DNA from: Microbacterium keratanolyticum
GTDB taxonomy: Bacteria; Actinomycetota; Actinomycetes; Actinomycetales; Microbacteriaceae
Length of the DNA stretch: 64,000 bases
Reading direction: 5' to 3'
NCBI RefSeq assembly: GCF_016907255.1
Contig: NZ_JAFBBQ010000001.1
Span: 930,001-994,000 of the forward strand
Below are positions 16,964 to 23,661 of the stretch, one piece after another. The notes below the pieces were generated by a model. It had not been told where the DNA came from, made no database searches, and worked only from the letters and a program-made list of their open reading frames with translations. Numbering within the stretch: the stretch's first letter is position 1; the number at the start of each line of letters is the position of its first letter. Both the position numbers and the translations under genes were made by a program.

Positions 16964-17962
16964 TCAGCCGGCTTGCGGTTCACTCGTCGCGAGCGTGGCC
17001 TGTCGCGCGGAAACCCCGCTGCTGATCAGCAGCGCGCCCGATTGCACGTGGATCCGCGCACGCAGAACCAACCCGAAGCTGTCTCCGTCGAGTTCGATCA
17101 TGTGCGGGGTCTCGAAGCGAGCCTCGAAGCGCTCGGCCTGTGCGTAAGCGAGCGTGTGCAGCTGAGGAGCTCGATGCAGCATCCTCCGGCTGAATGCCGA
17201 GGTGCGGGCGATGCCCTGCAAAGTCAGACGCGTGCCGATCTGCGCCCAACCGAAACGGCGGCGAGGGCGCATCATCACGACGTCCAGTTTCCCGTCGTCG
17301 ATCGTGGCCTTGGGAATCAGCAGCATGTTGCCGGTCAGGGTTCCGCAGTTTCCGACGATGATCGTGTGCGCGCCGGTCGAGCGCACGGATTCTTCGTCGA
17401 TCCGATAGTCAAGTCTGAAGCTCCGGTGTCGAAGGATCGACCTCGCGATCGGGCCGACGTATGCGAGCCAGCCGAGGTGTTTCTTCGCGAACGCGCTCGT
17501 GTACTCCGCCATCTCGGCGTCAAGACCGATACCGGCCATGACCATGAAGGCATGCGTGCGACGGTCGCCGGACCCATCGTCTAAGTCGATGACGCCGACA
17601 TCGATGGCGCGAAACGGACCAGAGAAAGCAGCCTCAACGCATCCGTCGATGTCGTTGAGGGGGATGCTGAGGTTACGTGCCAGGAGGTTGCCGGTACCCG
17701 ACGGGACAAGAGCAAGGGGCGTGCGGGATCCGCGCAGAACTTCGGCGACCGCCCGGACGGTCCCGTCACCGCCTGCGACAGCCACGACCGCCGCCCCTCC
17801 GTCGAGCGCTTCCTGCGCGGCGCTGACGCCGGAGTCACGTTCGCGCGTCGGATACCAGCGCGTCGTCGCCCATCCGTGGCGTGCCTCGGCCGCGTCAAAT
17901 ACCGCGCGAAGACCGTCAGGTGAGGTTCGGTGAGGGTTGTAGACGACGGCCGCGTGCCTCAC
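16964..17962 (-). CDS. diacylglycerol-kinase family lipid kinase
   Basis: The 332-residue protein has the DAGK catalytic domain: VYNPH at the N-terminus, the nucleotide loop VAGGDGTVRAVAEVL near residues 62-76 and PSGTGNLLARNL near 86-97, followed by the C-terminal beta-sandwich. It phosphorylates diacylglycerol or a related lipid such as undecaprenol or ceramide at the inner membrane face. It starts with GTG at 17962, 5 bp after a 55-residue ORF. A second paralogue of identical length is at 59308-60306. Confidence 0.92.
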   Translation of the reverse strand: MRHAAVVYNPHRTSPDGLRAVFDAAEARHGWATTRWYPTRERDSGVSAAQEALDGGAAVVAVAGGDGTVRAVAEVLRGSRTPLALVPSGTGNLLARNLSIPLNDIDGCVEAAFSGPFRAIDVGVIDLDDGSGDRRTHAFMVMAGIGLDAEMAEYTSAFAKKHLGWLAYVGPIARSILRHRSFRLDYRIDEESVRSTGAHTIIVGNCGTLTGNMLLIPKATIDDGKLDVVMMRPRRRFGWAQIGTRLTLQGIARTSAFSRRMLHRAPQLHTLAYAQAERFEARFETPHMIELDGDSFGLVLRARIHVQSGALLISSGVSARQATLATSEPQAG

Positions 17963-17967
17963 TGCGA

Positions 17968-18135
17968 TCAGCTTTCCTGCGACGGCCCGTCAATGTGTCG
18001 GGCCGCGGTCCGTTCGCGAGTCGCCGCAGAGGGAGCGTACTCATGCCAATGGCTCGCGACGTCTTCAGCCCAGCTGGCCTCTTGCTTCTCCGAGACGCCT
18101 GCGCCCGGGTCGGCCTCATTCTCTTTCGAACTCAT
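17968..18135 (-). CDS. 55-residue acidic protein upstream of DAG kinase
   Basis: An ATG at 18135 opens a 55-codon frame (MSSKENEADPGAGVSEKQEA and onward, ending DGPSQES) that stops 5 bp before the DAG kinase GTG. A TAGTGT hexamer ends exactly 6 nt before the ATG, matching the leaderless promoter spacing elsewhere in the window. The composition is acidic with two Trp residues and no membrane segment. I do not recognise it; it would be coupled to the kinase. Confidence 0.55.
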   Translation of the reverse strand: MSSKENEADPGAGVSEKQEASWAEDVASHWHEYAPSAATRERTAARHIDGPSQES

Positions 18136-18211
18136 CTTCGAACACTACGCGCCCAAGATGTGAGGCTGTCCAGGAACCGGCAGTTCCGGCAAAGCTCGAG
18201 AGACAGTGCCT

Positions 18212-19696
18212 CTAGCGGCGCCGCTGCCAGCGCATCGCTGCAGTCCCGACGATAGCGACGGCGATGCCCGCGAAGAGGAGCGGCATGCTGAAGAGGCTCG
18301 CGGCCGCCGCGCCGAGAAGCGCTGCGAGCACGAGCGCATCCAGTGCCCAGATGACGCGCACGGCGGCCATCGGGTCACCCATCGGCGTGGGCATGGGCGC
18401 AAGCAGAGTCGTGGGCATGGGGCCCTTGACGGCATTGCTGACTCGGATGCCGAGGGCGAAGACCCCGAGAAGCAGCGCGCTGAGTACCGCCGACCCCGGG
18501 GGCACCGCCATCAGAAGTGCGGCGACGCCGACGACAGCGAGCAGCACCGCGACCGTGACCACAAGCGGAAACAGCAGGTGGTAGGCGACGAGTGTCCTGT
18601 CGCTGACACCGTACGGCGAGAAGTCCGCGGCCATGCTCGCGGCGTGCCGGAGCCCATCGGTGAGCGGCCCGAGACCTCCGAAGGCGATCACACCCGCGGC
18701 CGCGCCCAGCAGCCAGGCGGGTGCTCCCGGCGTGAGAGCGAGTGCCAGCAGCATCCCGGATGCCGCGAGTGCGGCCACCCCGATGGCGAGACGCCCGGGA
18801 GTGCGCATCGCGCCGATCGCGTCGCGGACGAAGAAGGTCGCCGAGAGAGCGCGACGCGGCTTCACCGCCCGCCATCGACGGCCGATACGTGGGCGTGTCT
18901 GGTACGTCGACACAGCCGATGCGAAGTCCATACCGGTGGCGTGGGTGACCAGCGCATCCCATCGCACGGACTGCGCCATGAGCGTCTCGTGACGAAGGTG
19001 ATTGAGCAGCGGAGGCACCGCGGCCAACAGCGCGACGGTGAGAGCCGCCAGGGCAGCGATCATCGGCGCCTGCATCTGGGTCGGGTAGCCCACCCACGCC
19101 CACGGCAGGACGACCTGCAGCACGGGCGTCGCGAAGGCAAGGAACGCGAGGAACAGGATGCTGAGCGCTGCCACCGCGGCAGCTCGGGGGAAGGCCTGCC
19201 CGGCGAGCCAGAGCACGCCCGTGACTGCGCCCACGAGCGCCCCGCCCACCCCGAACAGCAGGACGTCGAGAACGCTCACGATGCCGTGCTGAGCGAGGCT
19301 GGCCCCGATCGTCACCGCGACCGTCGTTGTCGCTGTCGTGATGAGTGCTGTCGCTCGCAGCATCGGACGCAGGAAGATGTCTGTTCCCCGCAGATCACTC
19401 ATCGCGAGCGTGTGCGTCAGGAACGGTGCGAGCAGCGCCGGCCCCCGCACGCGTCCGACGAGCAGCGCGCCCGCCCAGAGCACCGCGACGATCACGGAGG
19501 CGACGCCGGGCGCTGCCACATCTGCGAAGAGGGCCACTCCTGCGGGACTCGTCACACTCACCCACACGGCGCGTGCCACAGGAACGACGGCCACCAACGC
19601 GACCATGAATGCCATGTACACGGCGAACGCCCGATCGCGCCCGGCACTGTTGCGCGCGTGCCAGATCTCAAGGGCGGCGAGCGCTCGACCGTTCAC
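18212..19696 (-). CDS. ABC transporter membrane subunit
   Basis: The 494-residue protein is strongly hydrophobic with about 10-12 membrane helices and an internal basic loop (RPRIGRRWRAVKPRRALSA) between the halves. It overlaps the ATP-binding subunit gene by 4 bp, which identifies it as the permease partner even though the sequence has no family signature I can name. Direction and substrate are unknown. Confidence 0.75.
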   Translation of the reverse strand: MNGRALAALEIWHARNSAGRDRAFAVYMAFMVALVAVVPVARAVWVSVTSPAGVALFADVAAPGVASVIVAVLWAGALLVGRVRGPALLAPFLTHTLAMSDLRGTDIFLRPMLRATALITTATTTVAVTIGASLAQHGIVSVLDVLLFGVGGALVGAVTGVLWLAGQAFPRAAAVAALSILFLAFLAFATPVLQVVLPWAWVGYPTQMQAPMIAALAALTVALLAAVPPLLNHLRHETLMAQSVRWDALVTHATGMDFASAVSTYQTRPRIGRRWRAVKPRRALSATFFVRDAIGAMRTPGRLAIGVAALAASGMLLALALTPGAPAWLLGAAAGVIAFGGLGPLTDGLRHAASMAADFSPYGVSDRTLVAYHLLFPLVVTVAVLLAVVGVAALLMAVPPGSAVLSALLLGVFALGIRVSNAVKGPMPTTLLAPMPTPMGDPMAAVRVIWALDALVLAALLGAAAASLFSMPLLFAGIAVAIVGTAAMRWQRRR

Positions 19697-20322
19697 GCCG
19701 CTCGCTTCAGCACGACGGTCTGGTCGGCCAGGGCGTCTGCGAGCACAGCGCTGTGCGTGGCGATGACGAGCGTTGCCCCCGCCTCGCGTCGTGCGCGCAG
19801 CACCTCGATCACGGCCTCGACATGCTCAGGGTCGAGGCGCTGCTCGGGCTCGTCGAGGATCAGCACGTCGAACGGCCGGGCGAGCACGAGAGCCAGGCCG
19901 AACAGCTGCGTCTGCCCCGAAGAGAGCTCATGCGGGTAACGCTCGCCGAGCCAGTCGATCCCGAGTTCCGCGAGCACACCATCCGCGAGCTCGGCGGCAG
20001 CGTCACCATCATCCACCCACGTCGTCGCGACAAGCAGCACATGGTCGCGCACCGTGAGGTCGACCGCCATCGGAGGGAGGCCGATCATCGTGGAGACGCG
20101 GCGTCGCAGCATCCGATCACCCTCAGTGACGACAGTGTCTGCGATACGCGCGGAACCGCTCGTCGGCGTGCGCGCGCCCGCGAGGACGCGCAACAGGGTC
20201 GATTTCCCCGCGCCGTTGCTGCCGCGAACGACCAACGCCTCACCTCGGGAGACATCCAGGGAGACAGGATCGAGCAACGCCACGCCACCGGAGACGACGC
20301 CCACCTGCTCGACCTGGATCAT
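19693..20322 (-). CDS. ABC transporter ATP-binding protein
   Basis: The 209-residue protein has Walker A (GSNGAGKST, about 35-43), signature LSSGQTQLFGLALVLARP, Walker B LILDEP and the switch His in ATHSAVL. AAAGGA precedes the ATG. Coupled by a 4-bp overlap to the membrane subunit. The short single-domain form is typical of heme-exporter-like or ABC-2 type transporters. Confidence 0.92.
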   Translation of the reverse strand: MIQVEQVGVVSGGVALLDPVSLDVSRGEALVVRGSNGAGKSTLLRVLAGARTPTSGSARIADTVVTEGDRMLRRRVSTMIGLPPMAVDLTVRDHVLLVATTWVDDGDAAAELADGVLAELGIDWLGERYPHELSSGQTQLFGLALVLARPFDVLILDEPEQRLDPEHVEAVIEVLRARREAGATLVIATHSAVLADALADQTVVLKRAA

Positions 20323-20386
20323 TCGTCCATCCTTTCAGGGAAGCCCGTCGAGAGACAGGCCGCGGTGCATCTGGAATCATGAGCGC

Positions 20387-20617
20387 ATGGTTCTGCTCTT
20401 CCGTCTCATCGTCGACGGCGAGACTTTCGACGTCGACAAGGACGGCGGCGCCAACCATCTCACCTGGGTCAGCGGTCCCAACGCCGGCTACGGATTCACG
20501 CTCGGTCGCTCCGATGGCGCATCACTCACCGAAGACGAGGCTCGCGCCGCCATCCGAGGTTTCCTCGCCTCCATCGATCCGGCGACGGGGTACGTCGCGG
20601 AGGACGGGGTCCTCTAG
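20387..20617 (+). CDS. 76-residue conserved hypothetical protein
   Basis: The product starts MVLLFRLIVDGETFDVDKDG and has alternating beta-like hydrophobics followed by an acidic helix (TEDEARAAIRGFLASIDP). I do not recognise a family. An overlapping ATG at 20379 is in another frame and gives no protein-like sequence. Its TAG stop shares a CTAG with the convergent phosphatase gene. Confidence 0.65.
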   Translation: MVLLFRLIVDGETFDVDKDGGANHLTWVSGPNAGYGFTLGRSDGASLTEDEARAAIRGFLASIDPATGYVAEDGVL

Positions 20618-21243
20618 AACTCGCTCTTGCCGAGCGAGACGAGCGTGCGGTTGTGGAAGACGTCGTCCTCTTCGAGGATCGTCACGCTGCCGGACGGAAG
20701 GCGGAACGCGGCGTGAGCGCAGGCTTCGACGGGGATGCCCATCCAGGCGGCAATGACCCAGTTTGCGGTTCCTCCGTGCGTGACGATGATCCGGGTGTCG
20801 GCAGCATGCGCTTCCCACCGGGCGACGGCGGCGTAGGCGCGTTCGATCGCCTGCCGCTTCGTCTCGCCACCCTCGATGCCCTCGTCGTGATCGAGTCGCT
20901 CGCCGCGCGCGGGCGGAAAGATGAAGCGCTCATCGAGCCACGCCTGTGGGCGGCCGCCGGCCACACCGTAGGACTTCTCGCGCAGATCGGCATCGAGAAC
21001 GGGCTCGACTCCGAGGGCTTCGCCGATGGATGCTGCCGTCTGCGCCGTCCGCTGCAGGTCAGACGAGATCAGCAGCGGCGTGGTGTCGCCGGGGATCGCA
21101 TCGCGCAGGAACGCGCCGATCTTCTCCGCCTGGGCGATGCCTCGCGCCGTCAGGGTCGAGTCGTACCATCCGCCGACCAGCCCCTCGACGTGATGGGTGG
21201 ACTCTGGATGAGTGACGACGTAGACCCGCTGCATTCGATCCAT
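20614..21243 (-). CDS. histidine phosphatase family protein with altered RHG motif
   Basis: The 209-residue protein follows the phosphoglycerate-mutase fold: N-terminal QRVYVVTHPESTHH, then TARGIAQAEKIGAFL, SSDLQRTAQTA, EGGETKRQAIERAY and IIVTHGGTANWVI near the C-terminus. The nucleophilic His is kept, but the usual Arg-His-Gly is Thr-His-Pro, so the phosphate pocket lacks one arginine. The second His (THGGT) and the Arg in SDLQRT remain. Activity may be altered. The start at 21243 is uncertain; an alternative ATG is at 21234. Confidence 0.83.
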   Translation of the reverse strand: MDRMQRVYVVTHPESTHHVEGLVGGWYDSTLTARGIAQAEKIGAFLRDAIPGDTTPLLISSDLQRTAQTAASIGEALGVEPVLDADLREKSYGVAGGRPQAWLDERFIFPPARGERLDHDEGIEGGETKRQAIERAYAAVARWEAHAADTRIIVTHGGTANWVIAAWMGIPVEACAHAAFRLPSGSVTILEEDDVFHNRTLVSLGKSEF

Positions 21244-21247
21244 GTTG

Positions 21248-22129
21248 TCAGGAGCACGCGCCGGCAATATCGCTCAGCACGGCATCCCGTGAGCGCCCGT
21301 ACTTGGTGAGCATCTCTTCGGGGGAACTGATCAGGGCCTTCCAGAGTGCCCAGGCTGCTCCTCGTAGCCATGCATCCTCCGGCAGTTCCAGCCGGGCGCG
21401 CAACCGGTCACGTTCGTGAGAGCTGCAGCTCAACCATGCGAAGGCCAGGTCGCAGGCGGGATCCCCGATGCACGTCTGTCCGAAGTCGATGAGCGCCTCC
21501 AGATGACCACCGTGACCGAACAGCATGTTGCCTGGCGCGATATCGCCATGGACCCACACCGGCGGCGCAGTCCACACCGTGGTCACGGCCGCATCCCAGA
21601 GGGCCCGGCATCCGTCAGCCTGCCCTCTGGGCAGAACGGGGAGCCCGACCTGCACCTCTTCGCCCACCGCACTGACGTGACATCCGCGGTACGCAGACGC
21701 GCTTCCCGCCCATGGCCCTCCCGCGGTATCGCAGGCCTGCAGATCTCTCAGCGCGTCACCGACGTTGTTGATGGCGCGCTCGCGGTCGCGCGGTTCCACC
21801 GCAGTCAAGGTGTGCCCGTCAATCCACTCGCGGATCGACCAGGGCCGGGTGAATGCCGTCGAAGGCGCCCCGGTCGCGATCACGCGGGGGATCGCGATGC
21901 AAAGTCGGGAGTCGAGGACCGCGAGGGTCTGCTCCTCCCGGACGAGGCCTGCGACGTAGCCGTCGGCGCTCGGGAGGCGGACCGACATCCGGTCACCAAG
22001 CCGGAAGGTGCGGTTGTCCCATCCCTGCACATCCACTGGTCGGATCGGCAGTTCAGACCACTGGGGAAACTGTTCCGAAACCAGGGAGCGAACCAACGAA
22101 GAACTGATCTCTTCGGGAGCTGCGGCCAT
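21248..22129 (-). CDS. APH-family phosphotransferase
   Basis: The 293-residue protein has the catalytic loop VWVHGDIAPGNML and metal site ALIDFGQTCIGDPACDLA that define aminoglycoside-phosphotransferase-like kinases; WDNRTFRLGDRMSVRLP forms the nucleotide lobe. It resembles chromosomal enzymes of unknown substrate rather than a known resistance gene. The ATG at 22129 has TAGGCT at 6-nt spacing (leaderless). It ends 4 bp before the phosphatase gene, so they are likely co-transcribed. Confidence 0.88.
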   Translation of the reverse strand: MAAAPEEISSSLVRSLVSEQFPQWSELPIRPVDVQGWDNRTFRLGDRMSVRLPSADGYVAGLVREEQTLAVLDSRLCIAIPRVIATGAPSTAFTRPWSIREWIDGHTLTAVEPRDRERAINNVGDALRDLQACDTAGGPWAGSASAYRGCHVSAVGEEVQVGLPVLPRGQADGCRALWDAAVTTVWTAPPVWVHGDIAPGNMLFGHGGHLEALIDFGQTCIGDPACDLAFAWLSCSSHERDRLRARLELPEDAWLRGAAWALWKALISSPEEMLTKYGRSRDAVLSDIAGACS

Positions 22130-22354
22130 CGCGCCAGCCTAGACGACGACTCGGCGAGCACTCCGGGAGCGACGGAACTGTCCGATCTCACGAAACACGT
22201 CGGACAGTGAGACGCAACGCCCCTGGAAAGACGGGCGTCTGATCTGCCGCCGACACTGCCTGTTGTTTCACGAAACGTGTCGGAAATCACGCTCCGCCCT
22301 CAACCTGCCTCCCTGTACGAACCGGGGGTCCGCCGGGGCCAGTAACCTGACAGC

Positions 22355-22738
22355 GTGATTGCTGTTGAGCTGCTGGGTGGACTGATGTCCGCGATCGATG
22401 ATCGCCGCTGGGATGACTTGGCTGGGTACCTTCATGACGATTTCTCGTGCCGATACGTTCATACCGGCGAGTCCTTCGATCGTGCGTCGTGGATCCGGCT
22501 GAACGCGGAGTATCCAGGATTCGAACACCTTCGTGTCGAAGAGATCGTCGGAGATTCGGACCGTGCGGCCTGTCGTTCGCATGTCACAGGGCGCGGTCGT
22601 GAAGGCGTGGATCACTTCGAGTGTGCGACGTTCGTCCGAGTGCGGGATGGGCTGATTCATGAGATGACCGAGGTCTGGACAGACGTTTCGCAGACCGCGC
22701 CCGTTGGCACCCGGCCAGACACGACGTCGTCCGTCTGA
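22355..22738 (+). CDS. NTF2-like (SnoaL-type) protein inside the IS21-ended element
   Basis: The 127-residue protein fits the nuclear-transport-factor-2 fold: helix 1 MSAIDDRRWDDLAGYLHDDF, then a beta-sheet region and the C-terminal VRVRDGLIHEMTEVWTDV strand. Such proteins are small isomerases, dehydratases or ligand-binding proteins; no catalytic residue pattern decides between these. The GTG at 22355 has TAACCT exactly 6 nt upstream, indicating its own leaderless promoter. It is the only gene between the two IS21-like ends. Confidence 0.75.
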   Translation: MIAVELLGGLMSAIDDRRWDDLAGYLHDDFSCRYVHTGESFDRASWIRLNAEYPGFEHLRVEEIVGDSDRAACRSHVTGRGREGVDHFECATFVRVRDGLIHEMTEVWTDVSQTAPVGTRPDTTSSV

Positions 22739-22878
22739 CTTGTCTCCGCCGGTCAGGCTCTGGGCGAATGCGTCGCCGCAGACGCTTGGTAGGGGAAATG
22801 CGGTCGGTCGGAACGCATCCGACCATCACACGCGGGCGCCGCGTCCGACTTCTGACGGGCGTGGTGACACGCCGCCGC

Positions 22879-22958
22879 TTCCGACACGCCATCTGAGATT
22901 CCGCCACTTTCGTGAGAAGCTCCGACACCTTCGTGAGAGTCCGACAGTTTGCGTGAGA
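22879..22958 (-). repeat. four ~20-bp terminal repeats at right end of IS21-like element
   Basis: Read on the minus strand, units at 22939-22958, 22918-22938, 22899-22917 and 22879-22898 are variants of TCTCACGAAAGTGTCGGA. The unit nearest the end is best conserved with the left terminus and the innermost is the most diverged. They are the multiple transposase-binding sites expected of an IS21-type end. Confidence 0.6.
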
Positions 22959-23002
22959 TCGGACAGAAACACCTGAAACGGCAGACTCGCCGTGATCAAA
23001 CC

Positions 23003-23030
23003 TTTACATTCGTTACCGCGCCGTTATATG
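23003..23030 (+). promoter_or_regulatory. sigma70-like promoter for the small RNA candidate
   Basis: TTTACA (23003-23008) and TATATG (23025-23030) are separated by 16 nt. This is the best vegetative-type promoter match in the intergenic region, pointing right and predicting a start near 23037. No coding start follows before the strong hairpin at 23103. Confidence 0.55.
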
Positions 23031-23036
23031 GTGAGT

Positions 23037-23139
23037 GCACGGTGAATGTTTGCTGTGGCATTCACCGGATGTGATTGCAGGACACTCTTGGTGCAAGGGA
23101 CAAGGGCCGATCGGTTGCCTCTCCGATCGGCCCTCACCT
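23037..23139 (+). ncRNA. candidate small RNA, about 100 nt
   Basis: Between the promoter at 23003-23030 and the MarR gene lies a short transcript-like unit: hairpin GGTGAATG...CATTCACC (23041-23066, perfect 8-bp stem), a small CTTG-GTG-CAAG hairpin (23087-23097), and a terminal perfect 12-bp stem AGGGCCGATCGG...CCGATCGGCCCT. There is no start codon with an open frame of useful length. It does not match the two C-rich-loop hairpins of the actinobacterial 6C RNA. Alternatively it could be a long 5' leader for the MarR gene, but that gene has its own leaderless -10. Confidence 0.45.
23103..23134 (+). terminator. strong hairpin ending the small RNA candidate
   Basis: A perfect 12-bp stem (23103-23114 with 23123-23134) encloses an 8-nt loop. 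There is no U tract on the plus strand, so termination may be of the U-less actinobacterial kind. Confidence 0.6.
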
Positions 23140-23161
23140 TTGCCCGCACTAGTCTGTGAGA

Positions 23162-23590
23162 ATGACTGATCGCAAGCTCGCCCAAGCAGCATGGGAGAGC
23201 CTGTTCCGCGCCCAGCACGAACTGTTCGCAGAGTTCCACTCCGACTTCGACGGCGCCGACATCACGCAGGCCGAGTACGACGTCCTTCTGACAGTGACTC
23301 GGTCCCCCGACCAGACCACGCGCCTGCGCGACATCACGCTCAACATGCTGATCAGCCAGCCGAGCGTCTCGCGCCTCATCGATCGGATGGTCGCCCGCGA
23401 CTTCATCATCAAGCGTGCCGATCCCGACGACGGACGCGGCGCGCTGATCACGGCGACAGATGCCGGCGTGCGGGCGTTCCGCGCGGTGGCCACGGTGCAC
23501 GGACGCTCGATCGCCGAGCGCATGGCGACACTCGACGACGAAGAACTTCGTGAGCTCCTCGCGCTCACGGAGAAGCTGCGCCGCGGCTGA
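23162..23590 (+). CDS. MarR-family transcriptional regulator
   Basis: The 142-residue protein has the MarR winged-helix core: LRDITLNMLISQPSVSRLID as the recognition region (about 58-78) and RADPDDGRGALITATDAGVR as the wing, flanked by dimerisation helices. The ATG at 23162 is preceded by TAGTCT with 6-nt spacing (leaderless); a GTG lies two codons upstream. Its target is not evident; hrpB follows 71 bp downstream and may be incidental. Confidence 0.9.
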   Translation: MTDRKLAQAAWESLFRAQHELFAEFHSDFDGADITQAEYDVLLTVTRSPDQTTRLRDITLNMLISQPSVSRLIDRMVARDFIIKRADPDDGRGALITATDAGVRAFRAVATVHGRSIAERMATLDDEELRELLALTEKLRRG

Positions 23591-23661
23591 CCCCGCCCGG
23601 CACCGAACCCACGATGCCCGCGTCAGCGACTCGGACTTCTGCGCGGCAAACTGATCAGGTG

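Larger units (their letters stand above)
22179..22965. mobile_element. 787-bp element with IS21-type ends carrying one passenger gene
   Basis: Both ends read TGTCCGATCTCACG inward (left 22179-22192; right, reverse complement of 22952-22965). The left side continues with a TCGGAC match after an A-rich core, and further copies of the unit TCTCACGAAA-N3-GTCGGA occur inside: one more at the left (22261-22290) and four in the right 87 bp. TG...CA termini with several inward-pointing ~20-bp repeats per end are the hallmark of IS21-family elements. No istA or istB is present; the only gene inside is the NTF2-like ORF. Flanks GGAAC and GAAAC could be a decayed 5-bp target duplication. Confidence 0.6.

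Noticed and set aside
16801..17025. A 74-codon plus-strand ORF after the deleted desaturase
   Set aside because: It runs into the antisense of the DAG kinase, has no ribosome-binding site and a non-protein-like composition. The gap 16787-16963 otherwise holds only a weak hairpin near 16809-16830.
18206..19939. A 577-codon plus-strand frame opposite the ABC membrane subunit
   Set aside because: Translation is Arg/Asp/His-rich without hydrophobic pattern; the minus frame is a clear membrane protein coupled to an ATPase gene.
22739..23002. ORFs in the gap after the NTF2-like gene
   Set aside because: They consist of terminal repeats of the IS21-like element and low-complexity sequence; no start with ribosome-binding site or leaderless hexamer.
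23037..23139. Actinobacterial 6C RNA as identity of the small RNA candidate
   Set aside because: The two hairpins of 6C RNA carry runs of six or more C in their loops; the loops here read TTTGCTGTGG and TTGCCTCT.
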